A stretch of DNA of 64,000 bases, from contig NC_011138.3 of assembly GCF_000020585.3 (NCBI RefSeq), forward strand, positions 347,501 through 411,500, given 5' to 3'. This document shows, in pieces, positions 35,395 to 43,119 of the stretch. The DNA is from Alteromonas mediterranea DE. GTDB taxonomy: Bacteria > Pseudomonadota > Gammaproteobacteria > Enterobacterales > Alteromonadaceae. The notes under the pieces are model-generated. The model had not been told where the DNA came from, ran no database searches, and saw nothing but the letters and a program-made list of their open reading frames with translations. A program made the translations under genes and the position numbers. How positions within the stretch are numbered: the first letter of the stretch is position 1; each line of letters starts with the position of its first letter.

Positions 35395-35730
35395 TTAATT
35401 AAATCGCCTGTTTTGTTTGTCTTTTTGCCAGTAAATCCCATCAATCAAACACTGTAACTGGGCACTGTTGAGTGGTGTTTTGGTGTTGCCGTCAGACACG
35501 TTAGCGAAGGTGCCTTTTTCTAACCGTTTGCTCCACAAACAATAACCGCCCTGGTAGTAATACAACACCTTCAGCTGAGTACGGCGCTTATTGATAAACA
35601 CAAACCAGTCACCACAATGCGCCTGCATGCCCAACTTGCGCTGTACCAGCGCTGCCAACCCATCAAACTGTTTGCGCATATCGGCATTGCCGGTGTACAA
35701 CCAAATACGCCCATTAGATAAGGGTAACAT
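35395..35730 (-). CDS. tnpB: IS66 accessory protein TnpB (Orf2)
   Basis: 111 aa from the ATG whose last base is 35730. That gives the family start MLPLSNGRIWLYTGNADMRK; a longer frame begins inside tnpA and is less likely. Other family features are DGLAALVQRKLG and RRTQLKVLYYYQGGYCLWSKRL. The start overlaps the tnpA stop (TGATG), so the two are translationally coupled. Required with TnpA and TnpC for IS66 transposition. Confidence 0.93.
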   Translation of the reverse strand: MLPLSNGRIWLYTGNADMRKQFDGLAALVQRKLGMQAHCGDWFVFINKRRTQLKVLYYYQGGYCLWSKRLEKGTFANVSDGNTKTPLNSAQLQCLIDGIYWQKDKQNRRFN

Positions 35731-36014
35731 CAGACGGCTCGGTTCATCCGCAGCACCACACCACCGGGTAATACCAGTTCTATCTCCCACGCTGAATCTA
35801 TACTCTGGTTTCCGCTCGCTGGCATATCAAAAGCAAGCCAGTTATCCTGCTGCGCAAACGGTTGACTATCATCGCTCAGCTTTTTACGCCACAGATAAAA
35901 ATTTGATACTGTTAACGCATGCTGTGCACAAAATTCACTGACTGTCAGCTCGCTTGCTGCTTGCTTGTCAACCAATCTTTGCCATTGCTCACGTGTACGT
36001 CTTTTTGTTGCCAT
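35730..36014 (-). CDS. tnpA: IS66 accessory protein TnpA (Orf1)
   Basis: 94 aa, helix-turn-helix protein: TREQWQRLVDKQAASELTV, then SEFCAQHALTVSNFYLWRKK. The C-terminal part ends in ELVLPGGVVLRMNRAV, typical for IS66 TnpA. First gene of the transposition operon, 86 nt inside the right inverted repeat. Confidence 0.93.
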   Translation of the reverse strand: MATKRRTREQWQRLVDKQAASELTVSEFCAQHALTVSNFYLWRKKLSDDSQPFAQQDNWLAFDMPASGNQSIDSAWEIELVLPGGVVLRMNRAV

Positions 36015-36100
36015 CAGTAAAGTCTCCGTTAGTAAAATCTACGGAGGCTATTTTACGGAGTAGCTAAATCTGGGGAAGACGGCCTATATTGATCGCTTAC

Positions 36101-36217
36101 TTTGTAGTCATGGGAAATTCGGTAGACGAACTTTTGTTTTATCTTGAACAAAGAATGTCAATTTTACAATCGTTAATGAAGCAGCAGCTCGGTGCCAATA
36201 GTGTTTTAAATAATTAA
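36101..36217 (+). pseudogene. 3' part of the exported protein gene split by IS66
   Basis: Beginning with the second TTTGTAGT copy, the frame reads FVVMGNSVDELLFYLEQRM, then SILQSLMKQQLGANSVLNN and TAA at 36215-36217. It continues the gene at 33051 exactly in frame when the IS and one duplication copy are removed. The helical Leu/Met/Gln-rich character matches the 5' half. Without a start codon it cannot be expressed alone. Confidence 0.82.
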
Positions 36218-36266
36218 AGAAATGACGAACATAAACAAGTTAACAATCGATTTATAGGAGGAAAAG

Positions 36267-36635
36267 ATGAGCGATCTAGATCACAGAGTCGGTGTATCAG
36301 AGGCGAATTTAGTCGTACGGCATTTAAAGTTGGTTGGTATTACCGAAGATAACATAGAAGCAATTATTGCTGGCATTGATGGGACCTTTGGAATCGATGC
36401 AGTTTCATTTGAGGACGCCAAAAGTACCCTGCATATAGGCTACGATGCAACCCACTGCAATTTAGATGGCATTGAGACAATCATTCGTGACAACGGGGCA
36501 GACATTTCGGACGACTTTTGGACAAAAATGAAAGAAGGCTATTACCAATTCGTTGACGAAAACATTCGTGAAAATGCAAAACACAAACCCTGGAGTTGCC
36601 ACCGTGTTCCTCCTGGGCAAACCCATAAAAAGTAA
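36267..36635 (+). CDS. HMA-like domain protein lacking the CXXC motif
   Basis: 122 aa, no signal. AGGAGG at 36256 precedes the ATG. Residues 14-80 follow the pattern of a heavy-metal-associated ferredoxin fold (LVVRHLKLVGITEDNIEAII, DGTFGIDAVSFEDAKSTLHI, GYDATHCNLDGIETIIRDNG). The metal-binding CXXC of the first loop is replaced by GITEDN, and a His-Cys occurs later (ATHCNL). The tail GYYQFVDENIRENAKHKPWS then CHRVPP is distinctive. Probably a copper-operon protein that lost or changed its metal site. It originally lay right behind the gene split by IS66. Confidence 0.68.
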   Translation: MSDLDHRVGVSEANLVVRHLKLVGITEDNIEAIIAGIDGTFGIDAVSFEDAKSTLHIGYDATHCNLDGIETIIRDNGADISDDFWTKMKEGYYQFVDENIRENAKHKPWSCHRVPPGQTHKK

Positions 36636-36710
36636 TTGGTTCAATAGCAACGATCAGACTTACGTTACGCCTGATCGTACAGCCATAACAAACAAAAACA
36701 GGACAACACA

Positions 36711-36893
36711 GTGGTACATAGTAAAAACGAAGCGGACAGAATTAAGTTACTTAACTTGGGAATAATTGAAAGAAACCCAGCTGAGCATGAAATCCATCAA
36801 GCGGTACAAGAATTCACAGGTTCCGTTATGCCTAACGCAAAATATTCACTGGAAAAAGCATTAAAAGCGTTTTCTTCAAGCAAAGACGAATAG
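36711..36893 (+). CDS. Small hypothetical protein
   Basis: 60 aa from a GTG at 36711; no clear Shine-Dalgarno sequence. The composition is protein-like (EADRIKLLNLGIIERNPAEH, EIHQAVQEFTGSVMPNAKYS, LEKALKAFSSSKDE), predicting three short helices. No family recognised. It lies between the HMA-like gene and a membrane-protein fragment cut by an IS, so it may itself be a fragment. Confidence 0.35.
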   Translation: MVHSKNEADRIKLLNLGIIERNPAEHEIHQAVQEFTGSVMPNAKYSLEKALKAFSSSKDE

Positions 36894-36958
36894 AAGCGTG
36901 GCAAGTTTTAGCCGCTGGAAGGGGCAATTTTTCTATTACCGGCACATGGGTAAATAAA

Positions 36959-37141
36959 GTGTTAGTGAGTACTTCAATAGGGGCTTTGGTAGCTGTTTTA
37001 ATAATAGGATTGGCGAAGTTAAATAAATTCGATAAAGACCGAAGTTTTTATCCAACGCTCACTGTTGTGATCGCGAGTTACTATCCATTGTTTGGAGTGT
37101 TAGAAAGTCGATTTATATGGCATGAGTTGTGTGATTCATAG
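36959..37141 (+). pseudogene. Small two-TM membrane protein truncated by IS481
   Basis: From GTG at 36959 the frame encodes two helices, STSIGALVAVLIIGLAKLNK and SFYPTLTVVIASYYPLFGVL. The DRSFYPTLTVVIASYY segment resembles a family of small conserved membrane proteins in which more helices follow. The last residues (CDS, stop) are read from the left end of the IS481 element starting near 37128. The frame is also open upstream of the GTG without an ATG, so the true start may be earlier or lost. Confidence 0.5.
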
Positions 37142-38150
37142 ACATCATTTCACTTTTCTCAATTGCAGGTCGCGTTGATAATTTGATAGCTGAATGCGCT
37201 CGTCCTCAGTTATATAATCCTCGTGAACCTCTTCTCAAAGTGGGGCTTGTTCAAGTCTTTCACAGACAATATCCATTGGCGTTTTTCCCTTTAACTAACC
37301 ATGTGCCCGTTGCCAGTTGTAGTAATGCTGCCATTCGGGCAATGTTTCGTTTTTTAGTTCGTCTAGATTCAAGTTTACTGTTGAATAAAACTCTTCTTTG
37401 TCGGTTCTTTGCGACCTTTCAACCTTACCATTCAGGTGAGGAGAACCAGGCTTGTTAGGACGAAATTTGATGCCATAATCCATCAGCTTTCGCTGAACTT
37501 TCTCTGCGAAGAATTCTGTACCACGGTCGGTTTGTATTCGCTGTATTGGAAATGGCATTTCCTCGATTACCTTATCGATAAAAATAAGGGTGTTTGCTGC
37601 CGACCTCCGGTTAAACACATCCAGTACGCGATATCTAGAGCAGTCATCAATAGCAGTATATTGGTAAATTCCAGGAGCGATTTTGCATGTATCCATCTGC
37701 ACTCGATCACCTGGAATAGGTCTTTGGTAACGGATGAAGTCTTTTTTCTTCCGTTGAAATACTATTGGTTTAACGTCATGTCTGGTCAGCACCTTATGTA
37801 TGGAAGCAAGCGATAATTGAACACTATGCTCGCGAAGAAGTTCATTTTGGATTCTCCGCGCACCAAGCTTCCTGTCTTTTCTCAGGCTTAGAATCCATTC
37901 CTCTATCTGATGGTTTATTTTAGTATTTGGCGAGGTATGAGGGCGTTTAGAAACGTCCTGAAGACCGTCTAGACCATTTTCTTTGTATCGTTTTAACCAT
38001 TTACGAAGAGTGGGTCTGGATATACCACACCTGCGGCAAACCAGACCTGCATTTTTAGTTTCTTCGTAAAGCTCAATCCACTTGAGTCGCTGTCTAATTT
38101 CTTTGTTCTTAGAGTCGTATTATGTTGAAACGATCTCTATGAATCACACA
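37128..38150. mobile_element. Decayed IS481-family insertion sequence
   Basis: About 1023 bp bounded by perfect 15-bp inverted repeats TGTGTGATTCATAGA (37128-37142, and reverse complement at 38136-38150). The size and single integrase-type transposase on the minus strand suit IS481. No convincing target duplication is seen. The transposase has internal stops and no start codon, so the copy is inactive unless helped in trans. It truncates the small membrane protein to its left. Confidence 0.8.
37145..38119 (-). pseudogene. IS481 transposase, two in-frame stops and no start codon
   Basis: The minus-strand frame reads KEIRQRLKWIELYEETKNAG, a helix-turn-helix (CRRCGISRPTLRKWLKRY), GARRIQNELLREHSVQLSLA, then the integrase core with DTCKIAPGIYQYTAIDDCSR, IQRIQTDRGTEFFAEK and SPHLNGKVERSQRT. 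A TAG at 37295-37297 breaks RAHG-stop-LKGKTPMDIVCERL, and a TGA follows 23 codons later after EQAPL. Restoring both gives a normal C-terminus ending QLRKVK. A TAA (38120-38122) sits just upstream of the first codon and there is no ATG/GTG/TTG before the conserved part. Confidence 0.8.
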
Positions 38151-38169
38151 CATAAACGTCCTTGTTGTC

Positions 38170-38931
38170 TTAAATATTCTGACTACTGTTTTCGAAGACC
38201 GTAATTAAAGATTCATCCAAATAGGGACCGATCTCGCTAAAATCGTAAATGCTATTTATGTTCTTATTGCTAATGATCCTTTTGCATTTTAATTTAGTTA
38301 AAAATGAATCACTACTAGCAACGGTGAGAATATCTTGTTCAAGATCTCCAGCTAGTTTTTCAACCAATTTAGATTCTAACCTTCGCGAAATACTCTCAAA
38401 AGAAGGCAAATTTTCTTCGTTAGTGTTATCGACCCAATCTTTGGTCCTCGTTAGATGATTCTCTATTACCTCGAAAGTTTTTTCAATTTTTATGTTTTTC
38501 TGCAATCGGTAAGCAAGTATTGGGTCATGTTTTGAAAGCTCTAAAATAGCGCTGTCAAACTGAGAGGAGAAATCTACTCGCAGTTCTTCCTTCATATCAA
38601 TGATTAACGAATTAAATGCTTTCTCAAGGGCAATTCGTAGCTCTGCTTCGAATGCTGATTTATCTTTAGGCGAGAATGCTTGGTCATTCAATTTCTCTAA
38701 ATACAGCTTCAAGTAACCGTCAATCGCGCGATCTGTATTAATTACTGAATTGATAAATACATTGCGTAACTCAAGGAGTAAATAAATTATTGTTCGATTA
38801 CTTTCTTTTTTTTCTCTCTGAATTTTCCATATATATGTTGCTAAGGCTACTAAAATAGTTGCACTAGCGGTAATAAAGGATCCCAAAATCTTAAGTTCTA
38901 TCATGTAACTCTCGTGCGATAAACTCATCAA
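38170..38931 (-). CDS. Membrane-anchored helical protein of unknown function
   Basis: 253 aa. One N-terminal TM helix (ILGSFITASATILVALATYIW), then a long charged helical region: KIQREKKESNRTIIYLLLEL, many Glu/Lys heptads and an Ile/Leu-rich centre (AELRIALEKAFNSLIIDMKE). The start may be the second Met or MIELKI at residue 10. It is the last of three minus-strand unknown genes (40270 to 38170) and abuts the IS481 right end by about 20 bp. The layout of one TM helix plus coiled coil recurs in phage-defence and envelope-sensing proteins, but no family is recognised. Confidence 0.62.
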   Translation of the reverse strand: MMSLSHESYMIELKILGSFITASATILVALATYIWKIQREKKESNRTIIYLLLELRNVFINSVINTDRAIDGYLKLYLEKLNDQAFSPKDKSAFEAELRIALEKAFNSLIIDMKEELRVDFSSQFDSAILELSKHDPILAYRLQKNIKIEKTFEVIENHLTRTKDWVDNTNEENLPSFESISRRLESKLVEKLAGDLEQDILTVASSDSFLTKLKCKRIISNKNINSIYDFSEIGPYLDESLITVFENSSQNI

Positions 38932-38988
38932 CTAAAGATGCTAACAAATGCAAAATTAGTTTTTGTTTATGAAGTAGATTAATAAGTA

Positions 38989-39804
38989 TCAGCAATTTTG
39001 TAATACTGTGAAGATAGCGTTTTGCGCAGACTCTCTAAATTCACGACCAATTCTTGGTGTGTATGAAGGGTGGGGGGCTGATATTACAGTTGTTTTAAAA
39101 TCGCCTTTTTGCAGGCTACCTACTGAAAACTTGAACGTTACTTTACCTCTCACTTCGTGATGCTGTATGTCTGTTAAGTTTGAAGAGTGTAGTAGCCAAT
39201 TCTTTGATGATGGGCTATTAGAGCTCTTGGGAACAAGAACAACTTTTGGCTTGAAGTACTCGATTATCTGATTGTTCAGCTCGTAAGAAAACTGAATAGC
39301 TCTCTCTAAAAGCGCTTTATCGTATTTAGCCAACTGAGAAGTGAAGCTTTTAAAATCCTTACTTCCCCACAGCACTATGTTAGCCATGAGCGTTTTGTGT
39401 TCACCAAACCGCTTGTTGAATATCTCTGAGTAGAATTGCCACTTGTTGTTTGGCTTGTTAATAGGATCCCACAATGGGACATTCGCACCGTCGCTATTTT
39501 TGTACGCTTCGCTGAAATTGTCGTTCATGGCTTGTTGCACAAAACCCTCGTAGTGGGAAGGGGAGGAAGGAGACAAAATAGCGTCGAGAGATTCAGGAAC
39601 ATTAGGATTTGAGCCTAACCAAATTACATCAACTGATTCGGCATTGAGCTTACTTAATACTTTTGCTGTCTCGATTTCCCCGAAGATAGAGCCTCTAAAC
39701 GGTATCGAATAAGAGCCTGTACCTCTCTTGAGCGCTTTATTTTCTTGATTTTCTACAAAGTCAGAAATACTATTGTTTATTGCTTCAAATATATTCAACG
39801 TCAT
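38989..39804 (-). CDS. Unknown protein with possible uracil-DNA-glycosylase-like fold
   Basis: 271 aa, soluble. Several stretches recall UDG-superfamily motifs in the right order: VDVIWLGSNPNVPESL (motif A-like, compare GxNPS), KWQFYSEIF and ANIVLWGSKDF in the middle, YFKPKVVLVPKSS (strand before the DNA-reading loop) and ISAPHPSYTPRIGREFRE (motif B-like His-Pro-Ser). Overall identity to any known UDG cannot be judged by eye. It lies between two other unknown minus-strand genes and is probably cotranscribed with them (gaps of about 60 bp). Confidence 0.55.
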   Translation of the reverse strand: MTLNIFEAINNSISDFVENQENKALKRGTGSYSIPFRGSIFGEIETAKVLSKLNAESVDVIWLGSNPNVPESLDAILSPSSPSHYEGFVQQAMNDNFSEAYKNSDGANVPLWDPINKPNNKWQFYSEIFNKRFGEHKTLMANIVLWGSKDFKSFTSQLAKYDKALLERAIQFSYELNNQIIEYFKPKVVLVPKSSNSPSSKNWLLHSSNLTDIQHHEVRGKVTFKFSVGSLQKGDFKTTVISAPHPSYTPRIGREFRESAQNAIFTVLQNC

Positions 39805-39865
39805 GTCCTTATGATTTGCTTGCGTATTCTTTACAAAGCGACTTTTTAACTTTTTCGTAAGCTTT

Positions 39866-40270
39866 TTATGAACTAAAGATACGGTAATGCTTGTCTAGCT
39901 TCCAAGTGCATTGACTCGGTATTAGATTAAATTTATCACATACCAAGGTTTGAAGCTCAACGCTCTGTACCACTTTTCTGTCTGCATATATTTTAAAGAA
40001 CTTTGAGTTTCCAGAGTAGATTATTCTACCCCTGCTGACTTCTTGATATTCAACAGCAATGAGCTCAGGAAAACACGGAAGGTATATTCTATGCTCTTCC
40101 CACTCTACTAAATGGCTAAAGTCACTGTCATAGAGTGAAAGGCTATCAGGCTCTGTACTATTCAAAGGCATTGCTTTAGCAAGTACAGTCGACTTGTAGA
40201 CCCAAAAAATACCAATATGAGGCAGCTTAGTTTTCATCTTGTATATCTCCAACATGTTGACGTCACCCAA
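39866..40270 (-). CDS. Hypothetical protein (first of a three-gene unit)
   Basis: 134 aa, soluble. KLPHIGIFWVYKSTVLAKAM, DSDFSHLVEWEEHRIYLPCF and YQEVSRGRIIYSGNSKFFKI suggest a compact alpha/beta domain with conserved-looking aromatic residues. The first five or ten residues may not be translated, as Met6 or Met12 are alternative starts. It heads the minus-strand unit with 39804 and 38931. HIGIFWVYK ... SHLVEWE is a pattern I have seen in small uncharacterised bacterial proteins, but without function. Confidence 0.5.
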   Translation of the reverse strand: MGDVNMLEIYKMKTKLPHIGIFWVYKSTVLAKAMPLNSTEPDSLSLYDSDFSHLVEWEEHRIYLPCFPELIAVEYQEVSRGRIIYSGNSKFFKIYADRKVVQSVELQTLVCDKFNLIPSQCTWKLDKHYRIFSS

Positions 40271-40586
40271 CTGTCTTGACAGAGATTTACAACCCTTTAA
40301 TTATTTTAAATTTGCTGCTGAAGTGAGCGCTATTCGCTTGCATGATATATCGTAGTCAAAAGAGGAAAGCTAACTTCTTATCTCTACTCGAATAGGTAAC
40401 GTTAATGTGCATTAACATGAACTATTTAACATGAAAGTAACTCTGCTACGGTTCTAGATCAGAAAGAGAATTATCACAATTATTATAGTGCCCCTTCATA
40501 GATTTCAGTCATCTGTGGAGCCTCTTCAGATTTTTAGGAAACCTCCCCTAAAGAAGCTTGCTATGCCAGGAATGAGTGGTTGTTAA

Positions 40587-40706
40587 CAAACAAAGTATAC
40601 TTCAGAATTCATACTCGAAGCGGTATTACTCTGCTAGAAACCTGATATTATTGGTCGTCAGATTGCTTTAGATATTAGTATTTTTCTTAGTCTACCTAAC
40701 TGCTGA
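40587..40706 (+). pseudogene. IS3-family orfA-like remnant
   Basis: The frame from 40587 reads QTKYTSEFILEAVLLC, stop, KPDIIGRQIALDISIFLSL. KYTxEFxxEAVxLxxE followed by a helix-turn-helix is the N-terminal signature of IS3-type OrfA proteins. An internal TAG and missing flanks show it is a relic. Confidence 0.35.
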
Positions 40707-40749
40707 AAACATCATGCTGCGCAATCTAAAGATAAAACACATAAGAGCA

Positions 40750-40779
40750 GTGATCCCCGTTGTGACGCGGGGATAGCAG
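40750..40779. repeat. Single hairpin resembling a type I-E CRISPR repeat
   Basis: GTGATCCCCG, TTGTGACG, CGGGGATAGCAG: perfect 7-bp arms ATCCCCG/CGGGGAT round an 8-nt loop. The core is close to type I-E repeats (GTGTTCCCCGC...GCGGGGAT...). Only one copy is present and no cas gene is nearby, so it is not an array. Confidence 0.5.
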
Positions 40780-41074
40780 ATTAAAACATGAACTTGCCAA
40801 GGTCAAAAAATGACCGGTATTTTTACGCGAAGCGACAACGTTTTTAGCCAAAAAGTTACAGTAAGGTATCTAGCGATATCGAGTTTCCGATATGCCTTTC
40901 TACTAGTCTATTGTACCGTTTATTCGAAAATGGAGCCTTAGATGATTTGGTGAACTCAAAGAAGCGATGCGAACCAACTTCATGCTCATAAGCATAGCAT
41001 CACGGTTATGGCATGAGCCAGATAATATTTACTTTGTTGTTCATTGATGCGCTCACTGTAAGGAGATCAGATAG

Positions 41075-41188
41075 CAATTGGAAAAGCTACCTCTTGGGTC
41101 AACGGTGATTTTATCTTTCAGTATTGGACTTGCTTTTACACTTGTTGTAGGGGGTATTACAGGTTTTGGTACGAGCGAGACGCAATAA
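41075..41188 (+). pseudogene. Remnant of an RcnA/NicO-type nickel-cobalt exporter
   Basis: The frame from 41075 reads QLEKLPLGSTVILSFSIGLA, then FTLVVGGITGFGTSETQ and TAA at 41186. LPLGxxxVLSFSxGLAxTLV is characteristic of the helix after the metal motif in RcnA-like NiCoT proteins. An upstream TAG and loss of the His-rich loop show decay; weaker traces (QIIFTLLFIDALTV in another frame near 41025) suggest frameshifted remains of the preceding helix. Confidence 0.5.
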
Positions 41189-41435
41189 TTGTGACAGGCT
41201 TATTGAAATTGCATGTTGTATTCTTCTATTCCTTCGGTGTACTTATTTTACATTGCCGGATTATGTATGAGCAGGCTTTGCAGTAGATTTCTGTTTTTCT
41301 GACAAGATTTAGCAACTTAATTGAAATACATGGCTTTTTAATACAGAGTTCCTCTTGTGAATCAGAAAGCTGACCATTTAGGCATTGACTACAATCATAT
41401 TTTAAGAGAACATGAATTGCCAATAGAGGAATCTT

Positions 41436-41792
41436 GTGTTGAAAACGAATTACCGCATTAGCAAAAATCTAAAAGTGGTCTTAGCCGCTTTTTTGTTGTG
41501 CGCACAATTTTTGTTGATTGTGACTGACGCGTTTTCTATTGAACAAGACCACTTGTTTAGCAATGAATTATGTACTGAAAATACATTAATCGAACTGTCC
41601 GATGCTTACGATTTAGATACGGGAAGTGATTGTGACCATTGTTGTTCTTGTCATGGCCATTTTACACACATAGCTTTTTACTTTGATATTGAAAGCTCGT
41701 TTCTAAAAAAATCTCCCAATTTAGTCTCAGTTTATAGTGAAGCTACACCTAATCGTTTCATTAACCAAATAGAGCGTCCTCCAAGAATTTAA
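41436..41792 (+). CDS. CzcI-like small exported metal-binding protein
   Basis: 118 aa from GTG at 41436 (TTG at 41439 is an alternative), preceded by GAGGAA. The signal or anchor helix is VVLAAFLLCAQFLLIVTDAF. The mature part has a Cys/His cluster, CDHCCSCHGHFTH, near residue 73. Small proteins of this kind precede czcCBA and are proposed to regulate or feed the pump (CzcI, DUF2946-like). It is 44 nt upstream of czcC. A regulatory rather than transport role is inferred from position. Confidence 0.65.
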   Translation: MLKTNYRISKNLKVVLAAFLLCAQFLLIVTDAFSIEQDHLFSNELCTENTLIELSDAYDLDTGSDCDHCCSCHGHFTHIAFYFDIESSFLKKSPNLVSVYSEATPNRFINQIERPPRI

Positions 41793-41836
41793 TCCCTGTC
41801 GTTTTTCGTTTTTTCAACTGACTAGGATTATATATC

Positions 41837-43117
41837 ATGAAAATTTCACAGTTTCCTGTGCGCAAATTTACGCGCGCCGGAATATTGACTAGTGCATTGA
41901 TGCTATCTCAAGCCAATGCATTGGCAGAACAAGTAACTTTAGATGATGCAGTTCAACTTACTCTCAACCGTCATCCAAGCTTGTTGAAATTCAGACCTCT
42001 TACTAGAGCTCTTGAGGGAGATCGCCAACAAGCTTTGCTTTCTCCAGCTTACACCGTAGGTGCTAATCTAGAAAATGTGATGGGCACAAGTTCTACTTCG
42101 GGAGTTCAAGCAGCAGAAGCAACCATCTCTCTATCTTCAGTGTATGAACTTGGTGGAAAGAAGAGTGCAAGAACACTGGTTGTGGATGCCAGAGCTGCCC
42201 TTTTAGATTCAGAGCAGTATTCAATGTCTCTCTCACTACTTGGTGGGCTCACTCAGCAGTATATTCGCGTTCTGGCACAACAGGAGCGTCTGCAAATAGC
42301 TGAGCGAAGTGTGAGCTTAGCTGAAGATGCTCTTACTGTGATCACTAATAGAATAAAAAGTGGTGCAACGAATGATGCTGAATTGTTCAGAGCTAAATCG
42401 GCTTTAAATCAAGCGAAATTAGAACTTGCGACAGCAAAGGTGAATAAAGAGATAGCCCTGCAATCTCTCACACTATTCTGGCAGGGCAATTATGAAGATA
42501 TCACGCTTACTGGTTCTTTAAATTCACCCGCTAAAAATTATTCCTACGAAACACTTTTTAACCAATTCTTATCATCATCGAATGCGGATTTACTAATTAA
42601 GTCACTTGACCTGAAGGACGCTGAAATTCAGTTGGCTAAGTCTGATAATACCGCAGACCTATCTTGGTCTGTTGGTGTTAGAAGGAATCAGGGAGCTCAA
42701 GATACATCGTTAGTTTTTGGTGCCTCAATTCCACTATTTGCTGAGAAGAGGAATTCGGGTGCAGTCAAATCTGCAATTGCTAGTAAGGAGGCGGAGTTAT
42801 TAGAGCGAGACACCAAGTATCTCGATGTAAAAGCGATTCTATTTAAAGCAACGAAAAGCATAAATTTTAGTTCACAGGCAGCATTGCACCTGGAAAAAGA
42901 AGTAATGCCAGATTTGAAAAGAGCATTGGAGCTGACCAAGGAGGGCTATCAAAAGGGAATTTACACTTATCAAGAATGGTTTGCTTCACGTGATGCACTT
43001 CTCCAATCTCAACGGAGTCTCATCAACTATCGCGAAGCCACCCTGCTCAATGAAGCACTTATCGAACAATGGACAGGGCAATCTCTGAAATCATTCACTT
43101 TCAATCTCCAGGATTAA
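41837..43117 (+). CDS. czcC: CzcC-type outer-membrane efflux channel (TolC family)
   Basis: 426 aa with signal peptide (ending ANALA). Two homologous helical-barrel halves, each beginning with VTLDDAVQLTLNRHPSL-type and LKDAEIQLAKSDNTADLSWS segments typical of outer-membrane efflux proteins. It forms the trimeric outer channel for the CzcA pump and ends 2 nt before czcB. A typical length for the CzcC group. Confidence 0.92.
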   Translation: MKISQFPVRKFTRAGILTSALMLSQANALAEQVTLDDAVQLTLNRHPSLLKFRPLTRALEGDRQQALLSPAYTVGANLENVMGTSSTSGVQAAEATISLSSVYELGGKKSARTLVVDARAALLDSEQYSMSLSLLGGLTQQYIRVLAQQERLQIAERSVSLAEDALTVITNRIKSGATNDAELFRAKSALNQAKLELATAKVNKEIALQSLTLFWQGNYEDITLTGSLNSPAKNYSYETLFNQFLSSSNADLLIKSLDLKDAEIQLAKSDNTADLSWSVGVRRNQGAQDTSLVFGASIPLFAEKRNSGAVKSAIASKEAELLERDTKYLDVKAILFKATKSINFSSQAALHLEKEVMPDLKRALELTKEGYQKGIYTYQEWFASRDALLQSQRSLINYREATLLNEALIEQWTGQSLKSFTFNLQD

Positions 43118-43119
43118 TT

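Larger units (their letters stand above)
33395..36100. mobile_element. IS66-family insertion sequence, complete, with 8-bp target duplication
   Basis: 2706 bp. Terminal inverted repeats of 22 bp start GTAAGCGATCAATATAG at 33395-33416 and at the other end (36079-36100, reverse complement) with one mismatch; IS66 ends begin GTAA. TTTGTAGT flanks both sides (33387-33394 and 36101-36108). It carries, on the minus strand, tnpA, tnpB, tnpC and a fourth short gene. All three transposition genes appear intact. It splits the exported protein gene of the copA operon, so genes beyond it at 36267 may be separated from the merR promoter. Confidence 0.95.
40271..41435. other. Gene-free stretch holding decayed gene fragments
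   Basis: No intact gene. It contains an IS3-type orfA-like fragment (40587-40706), a CRISPR-repeat-like hairpin (40750-40779) and a remnant of a nickel/cobalt exporter (41075-41188). A Cys-rich frame on the minus strand (41226-41423) is judged spurious. The czc operon begins at its right edge, so its promoter must lie in the last 200 bp or so. Confidence 0.7.

Noticed and set aside
40750..40779. CRISPR array
   Set aside because: Only one repeat-like unit, no spacers of regular length and no cas genes in the window.
41226..41423. Minus-strand 65-codon frame with several Cys (YDCSQC, YCKACS)
   Set aside because: No ribosome site, opposite in direction to the czc operon and spanning its probable promoter. 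The Cys spacing does not form a known metal fold.
43069..43119. Longer start for czcB
   Set aside because: The extra 17 residues overlap czcC and would put a non-hydrophobic stretch before the signal peptide. The ATG at 43120 fits better.
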